This document shows positions 18,456 through 27,021 of a stretch of 64,000 nt of DNA, piece by piece. Origin of the DNA: Eubacteriales bacterium (lineage in GTDB: Bacteria; Bacillota; Clostridia; Lachnospirales; Lachnospiraceae); NCBI GenBank assembly GCA_030536995.1, contig JAUNOY010000008.1, positions 53,850 through 117,849 of the forward strand. Reading direction: 5' to 3'. The notes below the pieces were generated by a model that was given only the letters and a program-made list of their open reading frames with translations, made no database searches and had not been told where the DNA came from. The number at the start of each line of letters is the position of its first letter. Within the stretch, counting starts at the first letter, position 1. The translations under genes and the position numbers were made by a program.

Positions 18456-18947
18456 TTATAATTCAATTACAAATTGTTCTTCTTCCTTTAAATCCACTAC
18501 TGTACAGTCATTTGCATATGTACATTCCGGCAAAATAATCATAGCCTGCAATTCTGCTTCATGTACCGGAAGCGGCGCCAGATGCCAGATTGCCGTTGAA
18601 ATTTTTACCAGAGTTCCCTTCGGTACAATAAACGCTTTCGTATATTCCGGTACCGGAGTTCCTCCTGATGCCGGAGCAACATGGAGAATCATCTCGTCAT
18701 TTAAAGGAAGAATCATCTCCGGAGTAGTTGTGTGGTATTCCACCTGTGTAATCTTCATTTCCTCAGGTTTCTTTACCAGAATCGGAGAAAATCCCACACG
18801 GGTCGTATAAGACTCCGCGATCCTGTCCGGGAAAAAGCGATGAATTTCACCATTTAAAGAATACCCTTCCGGCTCTGTCATAGAATAAAAAGTTCCAAAT
18901 GGTGCAAACGCTTCTCTTGTCAGTTGTTCTGCTTTAATCGTTCTCAT
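18456..18947 (-). CDS. Ureidoglycolate lyase-like cupin protein
   Basis: 163 residues. The start MRTIKAEQLTREAFAPFGTF and the segments WHLAPLPV and EYTKAFIVPKGT match the AllA (ureidoglycolate lyase) family cupin fold. AllA cleaves ureidoglycolate to glyoxylate and urea in allantoin degradation, but no other purine-degradation gene is near, so the substrate is uncertain. It stands alone, with an inverted-repeat-bearing promoter upstream. Confidence 0.65.
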   Translation of the reverse strand: MRTIKAEQLTREAFAPFGTFYSMTEPEGYSLNGEIHRFFPDRIAESYTTRVGFSPILVKKPEEMKITQVEYHTTTPEMILPLNDEMILHVAPASGGTPVPEYTKAFIVPKGTLVKISTAIWHLAPLPVHEAELQAMIILPECTYANDCTVVDLKEEEQFVIEL

Positions 18948-18994
18948 AGTTTTACCTCTCTTGGTTTATTCTTAGATGTACTCTAACCAGCTTG

Positions 18995-19026
18995 CAATGT
19001 ATATTGATAGTTTTCATTATACATTG
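18995..19026 (-). promoter_or_regulatory. Inverted repeat over the -10 of the AllA-like gene
   Basis: Arms CAATGTATA (18995-19003) and TATACATTG (19018-19026) are perfect 9-bp inverted repeats with a 14-base gap. On the minus strand one arm contains the -10 TATAAT (19021-19016). It reads as a repressor site or, as RNA, the stem of a leader hairpin. The rest of the 304-base gap 18948-19251 holds the promoter of the next gene and nothing else I can name. Confidence 0.45.
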
Positions 19027-19143
19027 TGGGAAATCCAAAATACTACTCCACAATTGCACTAATTTTAACGCTTCGTTTTTATGCAAAATGACGGAGTCTA
19101 TCTGCATATTTCTCTTCTGATAATTTTTTGTGTAAATAACTCG

Positions 19144-19171
19144 TTGCAAGCATATGGTATCGTGCTATAAT
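19144..19171 (+). promoter_or_regulatory. Promoter of the CAP-domain gene
   Basis: TTGCAA at 19144-19149, 16-base spacer, TATAAT at 19166-19171, about 80 bases before the ATG. Confidence 0.65.
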
Positions 19172-19251
19172 GATATAACCACATAAAAAAGTATCTGCCA
19201 GATGTTAATTTCTGGAGCGATTTATCTCAGACACAGGAAGGAGAAAAAGCT

Positions 19252-20352
19252 ATGAAACCAAAGAGAAAATTCACAGTTATTCTGGCAATCACAGCAATGA
19301 TTCTGAGCCTTATTTTCCCGGGAAGTGTTTTCGCCGCAGGAAAAAGTATTCCCAGTAAGGTTACTCTCAGCAAAGTGAGCGCCAAATCCTACAATACGGT
19401 AAATATCAAATGGAAAAAGGCATCCAATGTCACAAGTTATGCAATATATTACCGCCAGAGCGGCACGAAAAAATGGACTCGCATCGCTACTGTACCTTCC
19501 AGAAAAACCGAATATACTCATAAATCGTCCAACAAATATTCCATTCAGACAGGACAAAAATATGACTATACCGTTCGCGGATACAACAGTAAATCAAAAA
19601 AATACGGAACCTATAATTCCAATGGTCTTTCAGTAAAAACACTTCCGGATACCGTCACACTGGAATCAGCAAGACTCAACGCAGACAAATCTGTTACTGT
19701 ACGCTGGAAAGCTTCCGGCGGCGCTGATCGTTATGTGATTTACAGAAAATTATACGGAGGAAGCTGGAAAAGAATAAAGACTGTAACCGCATCTGCAATC
19801 CCCGGTTCTGTTTTATCCTATGTAGATCAAAATCCAAAAATCGGAGAAAAGAACATCTATACAGTCCGCTCCTACTACAGCAAAACCCGTACTTACGGAA
19901 AATATAATTCCAGAGGAATCAACATCACTGTTCCTGCTGCGCCTGCTCCTACCCCGACTCCAAAGCCGGAAAATACTGTCAAAATAAAAGCAGAAGTTGT
20001 AAAAATCGTAAATCAGGAACGTGCGAAAGTAAATCTTCCACCTTTAAAGGAAGACGCCAAAATTAATGCTGCAGCAGATGTAAGAGCCAGAGAACTGGAA
20101 ACATTATTTTCCCATACCAGACCTGATGGCAGTATCTGTTCTTCCGTTTTAAATGAATTCGGAATTTCCTATTACGCAGCCGGCGAAAACATTGCTTCCG
20201 GATATTCTTCACCCTCTTCCGTTATGAAGGGCTGGATGAACAGCCTCGGACATCGCCAAAATATACTCACTGATTATTTCGGAAAAATTGGCATTGGATA
20301 TTATAAAGCTCCAAATGGATATAAATATTGGGTTCAATTATTTACAAACTGA
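19252..20352 (+). CDS. Secreted protein with two fibronectin III-like domains and a CAP domain
   Basis: 366 residues. A signal peptide (MKPKRKFTVILAITAMILS... cut near VFAAG) leads two Fn3-like modules (about residues 35-130 and 132-227, each ending with a TYGKYNS or YGTYNS type strand), a proline-threonine linker (PAPTPTPKP), and a C-terminal CAP/SCP-like domain with VNQERAKVNLPPL, LFSHTRPDG, AAGENIASGY and GHRQNILTDYFGKIGIGYY. Bacterial CAP proteins resemble SpoVT-unrelated YkwD and are exported; biochemical role is mostly unknown, possibly wall or lipid interaction. GGAAGGAG precedes the ATG. It has its own promoter and a strong terminator. Confidence 0.9.
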   Translation: MKPKRKFTVILAITAMILSLIFPGSVFAAGKSIPSKVTLSKVSAKSYNTVNIKWKKASNVTSYAIYYRQSGTKKWTRIATVPSRKTEYTHKSSNKYSIQTGQKYDYTVRGYNSKSKKYGTYNSNGLSVKTLPDTVTLESARLNADKSVTVRWKASGGADRYVIYRKLYGGSWKRIKTVTASAIPGSVLSYVDQNPKIGEKNIYTVRSYYSKTRTYGKYNSRGINITVPAAPAPTPTPKPENTVKIKAEVVKIVNQERAKVNLPPLKEDAKINAAADVRARELETLFSHTRPDGSICSSVLNEFGISYYAAGENIASGYSSPSSVMKGWMNSLGHRQNILTDYFGKIGIGYYKAPNGYKYWVQLFTN

Positions 20353-20359
20353 ATCTTAT

Positions 20360-20398
20360 AATCACAAAAACCACTTCAAAGAAGTGGTTTTTGTGATT
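20360..20398 (+). terminator. Perfect 18-bp hairpin, bidirectional terminator
   Basis: An 18-bp perfect inverted repeat, 20360-20377 against 20381-20398, with an AAA loop. The stem ends in A/T-rich runs that can serve both directions, between the CAP gene and the convergent NUDIX pseudogene, whose last codon it overlaps. Confidence 0.85.
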
Positions 20399-20954
20399 AA
20401 CTTTCCAGTTTTTCAATCAGTTTCTTATATATGTGCTCTACCATCCACGGCTCTGTCGAAACTTTCAGCGCCTCTTCGAAAGTCCACCATTGCACGGCTG
20501 AATTTTCATCTTCCCGCACAACCAGATTTTCCTCTTCCTCTGCTTCCGCCAGATAAGTGAGATTAAAGTGAAGATGACTCGGAACCCATACACCTCTTTT
20601 TACATGACCATCTACAGTAAGCGTTTCCAGACTGAATACCTCTTCGCTGACCAGCCTTGCATGATTGACACCTGTTTCCTCCTGCAGTTCCTTCATCGCT
20701 ACCGCACACAAATCTTCCATCCCATCCGCATGACCGCCTATTCATGCCCATGAATCGTATATATTGTGGTATGCCATCAGCGTCTTTGTACGCGCTTTGT
20801 TTACTGTCCACATAGAAGCTGTGAAATGACCTGTCAGATTTTTCCGTTCCAGATAATCCCCGTTATGTTCTATGAACTCCAGCATCTGCTTCCTGTCATG
20901 CTCTTCCTGCGGATTTACAGGCTTATAATTTCGGATTGTGTCCCATAAACTCAT
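20397..20954 (-). pseudogene. NUDIX hydrolase interrupted by one in-frame TGA
   Basis: Two pieces lie in the same frame, 20954-20745 and 20741-20397, separated only by a TGA at 20742-20744 (codon 71 of 185). Read through, the product is a complete NUDIX protein: the first part ends ..AYHNIYDSWA and the second starts IGGHADGMEDLCAVAMKELQ, so the Nudix box GX5EX7(K)EUXEEXGU is intact after the stop. In homologues the interrupted position is normally Trp in SWxWTGGHADG, so TGG to TGA is a one-base change. Translation could restart at ATG 20720 but would lack the start of the box. Most likely a recent nonsense allele; sequencing error is possible. Confidence 0.82.
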
Positions 20955-21005
20955 ACCATTTCCTCCCTTTGAGAGTTATTTCACTGTCTGTTTTCCATTT
21001 TCTCA

Positions 21006-21039
21006 AATATACTATAGAAATGGTACAAACTCAACACTG
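21006..21039 (-). promoter_or_regulatory. Promoter of the NUDIX gene with a shared extended box
   Basis: Minus strand: CAGTGTTGAGTTTG at 21039-21026, nine bases, then TATAGTATATT at 21016-21006. The -35 is TTGAGT and the -10 TATATT with a 17-base spacer. The same two blocks with the same 9-base gap occur at 38497-38530, before the SdpI pseudogene. Confidence 0.7.
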
Positions 21040-21058
21040 GAAAACTTGAGTTTACGCA

Positions 21059-23527
21059 TCAAAAAGACTTTCTATTTTTCTTAATTCTTTCTGTTACTGC
21101 AATAACCCTCCCTGCACATTGACGAACTTGCTGTTCTGTTAATATCCCTTTGTTTAATGCTTCCCGAATATTTTTGTCGTCATCAGGGTTTCCCGGCATA
21201 ATTACATCGTTTCCTGCTTCTGCACATTTCCATGGAATACTTCCGTCTTCCGGCACAGTAGTATTCCAATCTGACATAATTAATCCGTCAAATCCCCATT
21301 CCTCACGGGCAAGCGTTGTACAAAGTTCTTTACAATTCGCCGCATGAACACCGTTGATCAAGTTATATGATGTCATAATCGCTAACGGCTTACTCTCTTT
21401 TACTGCAATCTCAAAACCGCGGAAATAAATCTCTCTGAGAACTTTTTCTGATACTCTGGCATCGACTCCCATTCGATTATCTTCCTGATTATTGCAGGCA
21501 AAATGTTTAATCGTTACGCCACATCCATTTTTAGACTGCACTCCTTTTGTTACAAAAGCTGCTGTGATTCCTGATAATACCGGATCTTCTGAATAGTATT
21601 CGAAATTTCGTCCGCATAACGGATTCCTTTGAATATTCATTCCAGGAGCCAGCCACAAATCTACATGAAATTCTTCCATCTCTACTGCAACAGCTTCCCC
21701 GAATTGTTTCATCAAGTCCTTATCCCATGTCTGTGCGATTGCCGTGCCCACAGGAAATGCAGTACAGAACTGATAATAAATATCTGCATTCTCATGACGC
21801 TCCATTTCTTCCAGAAAGCCGTTTTCCAAAGATCCAAAGACGCCTGTACCATAAATATGTCCTGTATTTTTATCCACCTCATAGCTCTGACGCAAACGCA
21901 AACCAGCCGGTCCATCTGCCATAATCAGTGAACTGATTCCATATGTTTCTTCTAATTCCTCTGTAGTCTCTCCTGCAGATCCCGGTACGCGTGTTCCCGC
22001 AGATCCAAGTGTGCTGGTGCCCTTGGTAATATTTCCATACAAAAGCGGAATCAAATCCTCAACAGGCTGCTGGTCTGCATAATGTACTTTACATGCTTTT
22101 TTTTCTTCTCTCTTAGGTGCAAACGAGATTTCAGGTACAGAATTCTCAATTGCCATTCCAATTGCATCTTCCGTCTTTTTCTTTGCGACTTCTGACGCTC
22201 CAAGCTCTTCAAACTTCTCTTTTGGTGTACAGACAGCGCTATTTTCTTCCAGAACAGAACTTTCTTGAACTGTGATTATAGCTCCCAACTGTAAATCTGC
22301 AGACTGATTGCCTACCCATATACTGTATTTCCCTTTTTCCACAATCCAACAGTGATTATTCGCACAGAAACCTGCCAGATTTTTCTGTTCCACTATAACT
22401 GTAATCTTCTGCGATTCTCCCGGATTCAATAAATCTGTCTTCTCAAATCCCACCAATCTTCGGTATTCTCTTGCCTGCCCTGTCTGTGGTAAACTTGCAT
22501 ATATCTGTACTACTTCTCTTCCAGCATAATGTTCTCCGGTATTTCTAACTTCCACATCAACCAGAATTTTGTCTGCCTCTACGCATATATCCCTAAATAT
22601 GATTTTAAAAGTGGTATATGACAGTCCATAGCCAAAGTGAAACAGTGGCTTAACATCGAAACTGTCAAAATACCGATATCCTACATAAATGCCTTCTTTA
22701 TATTCTTCGTATTCCAGATTCCCATTCAAATGACCGAATACATCTGCATATGGATAGTCTTCGTACCTTCTTGCCCAGGTTGCTGTCAGTTTTCCCTCTG
22801 GAACTGCTTTTCCCAAAAGGATATCTGCCACAGCATTTCCCCCCTGTTGCCCTAACTGGGAAATATTCAAAACAGCTTTCACACATGGAGCTTTTTCAAG
22901 AATATCTGTAAGTTCTACCGGACCTCCGGCATTTAAAATAAGCGCCGTATCGATTCCCATTTGATTGAGATACATAATATCTCTTTCTTCTTTTTCACTT
23001 AAATAGTAATCACCCTTTTCGCATTTCCGGTCTTTCCCTTCTCCTGAAATACGACTGATCACATATACAGCAGCATCTGCTCCCTCAATATCTGTTTGTT
23101 CAATTTCACTGCCTTCAGGTAGTGAAAAAGGATTTGAAGCATACGCGTCAAAAGGATTCTCGACTATTTTTGCATCTTCCAGAATCTTTTCTTTCCAACG
23201 AGCCCTTGCATCATCATAAATGCTGCAATAATCCTGCAGCCACTTTTCGCTTGTAAGCGTAACCTTTGCCTCTTTTAGTCCTTCATAAATAGAAATGTTC
23301 TCTCTATTGTTTACATCTCCTGAACCAATGCCGCCTTTCACCGTCTTTACTGCTCCCGCCCCCAAAAGAGCAATTTTTTCATTTTCTTTAAATGGAAGCA
23401 AGGCTTCATTCTTCAGAAGAACAATTCCTCTTGCCGCAAGTTTTCTCGCAAGTTTCCCATGGGTGATTTCTCTTGCAGACGGAGACTGTAATAGTGTCCC
23501 GCTGAAATTCCTTCTCTTTTCTGTCAT
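21059..23527 (-). CDS. GH3 beta-glucosidase with permuted domain order
   Basis: 822 residues. Unlike most GH3 enzymes, the alpha/beta sandwich (GH3_C) comes first (LARKLAARGIVLLKNEALLP at about residue 25), followed by an Fn3-like domain (YAGREVVQIYASLPQ near 345), and the TIM barrel (GH3_N) is last. The barrel carries the nucleophile aspartate in GFDGLIMSDWNTT and the substrate motif TIKHFACNNQE. This reversed order is known from rumen beta-glucosidases. No signal peptide, so it acts on imported oligosaccharides. I set the start at 23527 (MTEKRRNF) where AAGGAGA is well spaced, not 23557. It is the last gene of the ABC transporter unit, after a hairpin. Confidence 0.92.
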   Translation of the reverse strand: MTEKRRNFSGTLLQSPSAREITHGKLARKLAARGIVLLKNEALLPFKENEKIALLGAGAVKTVKGGIGSGDVNNRENISIYEGLKEAKVTLTSEKWLQDYCSIYDDARARWKEKILEDAKIVENPFDAYASNPFSLPEGSEIEQTDIEGADAAVYVISRISGEGKDRKCEKGDYYLSEKEERDIMYLNQMGIDTALILNAGGPVELTDILEKAPCVKAVLNISQLGQQGGNAVADILLGKAVPEGKLTATWARRYEDYPYADVFGHLNGNLEYEEYKEGIYVGYRYFDSFDVKPLFHFGYGLSYTTFKIIFRDICVEADKILVDVEVRNTGEHYAGREVVQIYASLPQTGQAREYRRLVGFEKTDLLNPGESQKITVIVEQKNLAGFCANNHCWIVEKGKYSIWVGNQSADLQLGAIITVQESSVLEENSAVCTPKEKFEELGASEVAKKKTEDAIGMAIENSVPEISFAPKREEKKACKVHYADQQPVEDLIPLLYGNITKGTSTLGSAGTRVPGSAGETTEELEETYGISSLIMADGPAGLRLRQSYEVDKNTGHIYGTGVFGSLENGFLEEMERHENADIYYQFCTAFPVGTAIAQTWDKDLMKQFGEAVAVEMEEFHVDLWLAPGMNIQRNPLCGRNFEYYSEDPVLSGITAAFVTKGVQSKNGCGVTIKHFACNNQEDNRMGVDARVSEKVLREIYFRGFEIAVKESKPLAIMTSYNLINGVHAANCKELCTTLAREEWGFDGLIMSDWNTTVPEDGSIPWKCAEAGNDVIMPGNPDDDKNIREALNKGILTEQQVRQCAGRVIAVTERIKKNRKSF

Positions 23528-23546
23528 TTTCTTTCTCCTTAACAAA

Positions 23547-23591
23547 AACTCTCCCATCTTTTCACAATTACCTTATCAAAATGGGAGAGTT
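23547..23591 (-). other. Intercistronic hairpin between permease and GH3 genes
   Basis: Perfect 11-bp arms, 23547-23557 and 23581-23591, with a 23-base loop. On the minus strand the stem is followed by TTTTTG and then by the GH3 ribosome site, so it can act as a leaky terminator or mRNA processing/stability element lowering GH3 expression relative to the transporter. Confidence 0.65.
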
Positions 23592-23629
23592 CATTATTAT
23601 TACATACTTTTTATCTTTTTATTGTTCTT

Positions 23630-24475
23630 TTATCCTTTTACGCCACCAAGTGTCACCCCGGCAATAATATACTTTGATAATAACAAATACACTAAAACAA
23701 TCGGTACAATAGCAACCAATATCATCATATATATCTTTGCCATATCAAAGTTCATATAATCTGCTCCTCGCAGAGTTGCAATCAGTATAGGAACTGTCAT
23801 TTTGTCCTTAGACTGTATAATTAAGGCAGGAACAAAATAATTATTCCAGGAACCTACGAAACAGAAAATTGCCTGTACCGCAATTGCTGGTTTCATAATC
23901 GGAAGTATAATCTGATTAAATGTTCTGAACTCACCGCTTCCATCGATTCTCGCCGCTTCCACCAGAGACAGCGGAAGAGATGACTGAAGGTAGCTGTACA
24001 TAAAATAAAACACAGCCGGAGATGCAATCGAAGGAATAATCAAAGGTAAAAGCGAATCGTACATTCCTATCTTTGTAACAAGGCGCAGGAAGCCCATTGC
24101 TGTAACCTGTGTAGGCATTACCAAAATCGCCATTATAAATGTAAATGCAGCTTTTCTTAATTTAAAATCATAGGTATATAAACCATATGCTGTCAGAGAA
24201 GAAAAATATGTGCTGAGAGCCGCGCTGCAGCCAGATACCAGCAGGCTGTTAAAAATTCCTCTTATCATTGGAAATGTTCCGTCATTGGCAACATTTTTCA
24301 GATTCTCCCAAAAATGACCTCCCGGCAGTGCGGAAAATCCTTTCTGAAGCTGCGCGTGGGAACGTGTCGCATTTATAATTAATATATAGAAGAAAAACAG
24401 GCACATAAATGATAAAATAATGAGTATAATATGTGCAACAATACTCTGCACTGTATTTTGCTTTTTGTTTTTCAT
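23630..24475 (-). CDS. CUT1 sugar ABC transporter permease, MalG-like
   Basis: 281 residues with six predicted membrane spans. The EAA loop that docks with the ATPase reads EAARIDGSGEFRTFNQIILP near residue 190. The start is ATG 24475 (MKNKKQNTV) with a perfect AAGGAGGAG site; a longer frame to 24544 would overlap the upstream gene. It follows the MalF-like gene with a one-base gap. No ATPase gene is present in the locus, so a shared MsmK-type ATPase elsewhere probably energises it, as is common in Firmicutes. Confidence 0.93.
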   Translation of the reverse strand: MKNKKQNTVQSIVAHIILIILSFMCLFFFYILIINATRSHAQLQKGFSALPGGHFWENLKNVANDGTFPMIRGIFNSLLVSGCSAALSTYFSSLTAYGLYTYDFKLRKAAFTFIMAILVMPTQVTAMGFLRLVTKIGMYDSLLPLIIPSIASPAVFYFMYSYLQSSLPLSLVEAARIDGSGEFRTFNQIILPIMKPAIAVQAIFCFVGSWNNYFVPALIIQSKDKMTVPILIATLRGADYMNFDMAKIYMMILVAIVPIVLVYLLLSKYIIAGVTLGGVKG

Positions 24476-24476
24476 T

Positions 24477-25430
24477 TTATCTCCTCCTTCTTTCTTCCTT
24501 TTTTCTTCTTCTGGCAGCAGCCTTCGAACCATCCGGATCATCATCGTTTGTCATTCTATAAACAATAAAGCAAAGAATTCCACTGATTATGAACAGATAA
24601 ACTGAAAGCGCTCCTGCCATACCATAATTCTTTGATTTCAGATGATTATTCAGGAACATAATCAAAGTCATAGATGTACGGTCCGGATTTCCCTGTCCAT
24701 TTGTAAGAATCTGCGGAACATCAAACATCTGCAGACCTCCAATAATTGCCGTAATCAGTGTGTATGCAAGAATCGGACGGATCAGAGGAAGGATAATATA
24801 AAAGAAGCGTTTAATTGTATTACATCCATCCAACTCTGAAGCTTCAAACACCTCCGTGCTGATTCCCATAATCGCAGCCATGAGCATAATTGTAGTATTA
24901 CCAAACCACATAAGAAAGTTCATAAAACCGATAAGTGACCTGGTTCCAAACACCGTCCCCATAAAATCTATCTGTTCTGTAATGATTCCCAGCGACATCA
25001 AAATCGAGTTTACCGGACCGTTTGTAGAAAACATGGTAAAAAACAACATAGCAAAGGCAGAAGCCATAATCAGGTTTGGCAGATAGATAACTACTTTAAA
25101 AAACTGTTTTCCACGAATCTTTAATCGAATATCTGTGAACCAGACTGCCAGAGTCAGGGCTACAACAATCTGAGGAATAAATCCTATTACCCATAAAATC
25201 AATGTGTTTAACCCATACTTCAACATATCCGACTGCAGCAGGCTTTTATAATTTTCCAGTCCGACAAAATTCGGTCCTATTTCCTTAATTCCCGATCGGA
25301 AATACTCAAAAAAACTATATTTTACTGTATCTGCCAAAGGAATCAGGGAAAATATAAAATAACATAAGAAAAATGGGAGAATAAAAATATAACCCCATTT
25401 TGCATAACTGAGACTTTTGCGTTTTTTCAT
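24477..25430 (-). CDS. CUT1 sugar ABC transporter permease, MalF-like
   Basis: 317 residues, six membrane spans, N-terminal basic start (MKKRKSLSYAKWGY). The EAA motif reads EASELDGCNTIKRFFYIILP near residue 200. The C-terminus ends in a very basic tail (KAAARRRKKEERRRR), partly because the next gene's ribosome site AAGGAGGAG is embedded there. Partner of the MalG-like protein; imports a beta-linked oligosaccharide by context with GH3 and GH94 enzymes. Confidence 0.93.
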   Translation of the reverse strand: MKKRKSLSYAKWGYIFILPFFLCYFIFSLIPLADTVKYSFFEYFRSGIKEIGPNFVGLENYKSLLQSDMLKYGLNTLILWVIGFIPQIVVALTLAVWFTDIRLKIRGKQFFKVVIYLPNLIMASAFAMLFFTMFSTNGPVNSILMSLGIITEQIDFMGTVFGTRSLIGFMNFLMWFGNTTIMLMAAIMGISTEVFEASELDGCNTIKRFFYIILPLIRPILAYTLITAIIGGLQMFDVPQILTNGQGNPDRTSMTLIMFLNNHLKSKNYGMAGALSVYLFIISGILCFIVYRMTNDDDPDGSKAAARRRKKEERRRR

Positions 25431-25458
25431 ACTTCAAATATGCCCCTTTCCATAAATT

Positions 25459-25486
25459 TCTGTGGGACACATAAGTGTCCCACAGA
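25459..25486 (-). other. Intercistronic hairpin after the binding-protein gene
   Basis: Perfect 12-bp stem TCTGTGGGACAC / GTGTCCCACAGA with a 4-base loop, in the 65-base gap between the binding-protein stop and the first permease. No long T run follows, so it is better read as a 3' stabiliser or partial terminator that raises binding protein over permease. Confidence 0.75.
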
Positions 25487-25495
25487 TTTATCTTA

Positions 25496-26854
25496 CTATT
25501 TTTCCGGCCACTGGACTTCTGTGATATCCGGATAACGCTCTTTAATTGCTGTTTCGAAATTAGATACTGCTTTTTCAAAATCTACTTTGTCATGGAAATA
25601 ATCTGTAAAGGCATTCTGAATCAGCTCTACACATCCCTGATCGTAAGCGGAAAGCGGTGCAATCTGAATATTTTCCGCAACCGGTGCAAAATACTCAAAT
25701 GGATTCTGTCCACCAAGGAATGCAGATGCGAAATTCTCATCAGAGGCAGCCTCCTGCATACCACTTCTCGTATTTGTAAAATCAGAATAATCCTGAGAAA
25801 TTTTTAAAAGATTCTCTTTGTTTCCTGTCATCGCCATAATGATATCTTTTACATGTTCCGGATTATCTGTTCCCTGGCATCCGTGGATATAAGAGCCGCC
25901 CCAGTTATATTCCTGAGGAGGGTTTGTAACAGCCCATTCTCCCTCTTCTCCATCCCAGTTAGGCTTGAGCACAAAGTCAATGCCCCATGCAGGAAGAAGA
26001 AATGCAAATACTTTTGACTTTGTTCCCATCGCTTTATTCCAGTCCGCATTGAACTGACCTTTCACTGTTTCATCAAGATAACCTGCATCCAGCCATTCTT
26101 TGGAGTCATTTACCCAATCCATAATTTTCTGGTCTACTCTGATTGTTGTTTCACCAGGTTTTACCCAGGATTCTTCAATGCTGTTTCCATAAAGGCGGAA
26201 TGTATCTGCATAAGAAGAAAAAGTAAAGTATCCTTTCTCTTTTAATACCTCTGCGGTTTCCTTCGTTGTCTCCCAGTCCTTCATCTTTGCTCCAATTTCA
26301 ACAGGATCGTCTGTTCCAAATACCTCTTTGGCAATATCACGACGATATACAAGAGTTCCCGGGCAGCACTGCCATGTAGCTCCTCTCTGTACTCCATTCT
26401 GGTCAGACGCACTTGTTTTTGTGAAATCATACTGATCTGCGAGGTCTTTCTCAGGATCAATTCCAAGGTCTGTTAATGGCATCGCCACATCTGCATCCGC
26501 ATCTACATATTTGTTTACATAGTCTGTCTCAGATAAGAAAATATCAACCTTATCATCTGCTGATGCATCTGCCTGATTCATCAGAGCTTCATCCAGTTTC
26601 TGCTGATAGACACCATCCTGATTCGGATTGATAATCCAGTGAATTTCTGTTCCGTCTTTTAATGTTGTCACTGTACCATCTTCAGAAGTTTTTTCTACTT
26701 CCGGATAAACCGCTTCGATTCTTTCACGGAATTCATTATTCCAGGAATAAATGTTAATAACATTTCCTTCATCTGCAGCCTGCACTGTTGCAGGAACCAT
26801 TGTCGCTGCAGTCATAGCTGCTGCAAGTAACATTACAATTGCTTTTCTTTTCAT
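25496..26854 (-). CDS. Extracellular sugar-binding protein of the CUT1 transporter
   Basis: 452 residues. Signal peptide MKRKAIVMLLAAAMTAATMV ends near ATVQA|ADE, a signal peptidase I type site. There is no lipobox cysteine, unusual for a Gram-positive binding protein, which is normally lipid anchored. The mature part opens VINIYSWNNEFRERIEAVYP, typical of CUT1 binding proteins, and contains many Trp/Tyr residues suited to sugar stacking. First gene of the transporter unit, transcribed away from araC; GGAGG precedes the ATG. Confidence 0.92.
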   Translation of the reverse strand: MKRKAIVMLLAAAMTAATMVPATVQAADEGNVINIYSWNNEFRERIEAVYPEVEKTSEDGTVTTLKDGTEIHWIINPNQDGVYQQKLDEALMNQADASADDKVDIFLSETDYVNKYVDADADVAMPLTDLGIDPEKDLADQYDFTKTSASDQNGVQRGATWQCCPGTLVYRRDIAKEVFGTDDPVEIGAKMKDWETTKETAEVLKEKGYFTFSSYADTFRLYGNSIEESWVKPGETTIRVDQKIMDWVNDSKEWLDAGYLDETVKGQFNADWNKAMGTKSKVFAFLLPAWGIDFVLKPNWDGEEGEWAVTNPPQEYNWGGSYIHGCQGTDNPEHVKDIIMAMTGNKENLLKISQDYSDFTNTRSGMQEAASDENFASAFLGGQNPFEYFAPVAENIQIAPLSAYDQGCVELIQNAFTDYFHDKVDFEKAVSNFETAIKERYPDITEVQWPEK

Positions 26855-26916
26855 TATTTTTTCCTCCTGTTTTATTTTTTGGGCCGTTCGCTCTCCCTTT
26901 CATGCTTATACTATAC

Positions 26917-26953
26917 ATGTTTTTTAAAACATCTTATATTACAATAATTGTAA
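26917..26953. promoter_or_regulatory. Two perfect palindromes in the araC / binding-protein divergent region
   Basis: ATGTTTTTTAAAACAT (26917-26932, 7-bp arms) and TTACAATAATTGTAA (26939-26953, 7-bp arms) stand side by side between the two divergent start sites. The second overlaps the -35 (TTGTAA, 26948-26953) of the araC promoter. They could be binding sites for a second regulator. Confidence 0.45.
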
Positions 26954-26976
26954 AAATATCAAATTCATGATATAAT
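26948..26976 (+). promoter_or_regulatory. araC promoter
   Basis: TTGTAA at 26948-26953, 17-base spacer, TATAAT at 26971-26976, 46 bases before the ATG. The -10 lies inside the right half of the shared operator, so autorepression is likely. Confidence 0.65.
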
Positions 26977-26978
26977 TT
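26952..26978. promoter_or_regulatory. Shared operator, copy 1 (araC / binding protein)
   Basis: ATATCA-N6-TGATAT (26956-26973) within a 27-base block that matches the block at 33020-33046 in 24 positions. It lies about 100 bases upstream of the binding-protein ATG and over the araC -10. Proposed site for the adjacent AraC-family regulator. Confidence 0.7.
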
Positions 26979-27021
26979 CAAAAAGTATTTTCTATTCATT
27001 TTTTATCAAAGAGGTGTTTTT

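Noticed and set aside
20742-20744. TGA in the NUDIX gene read as selenocysteine
   Set aside because: NUDIX enzymes are not selenoproteins, the site is a structural Trp, and no SECIS-like hairpin lies just downstream.
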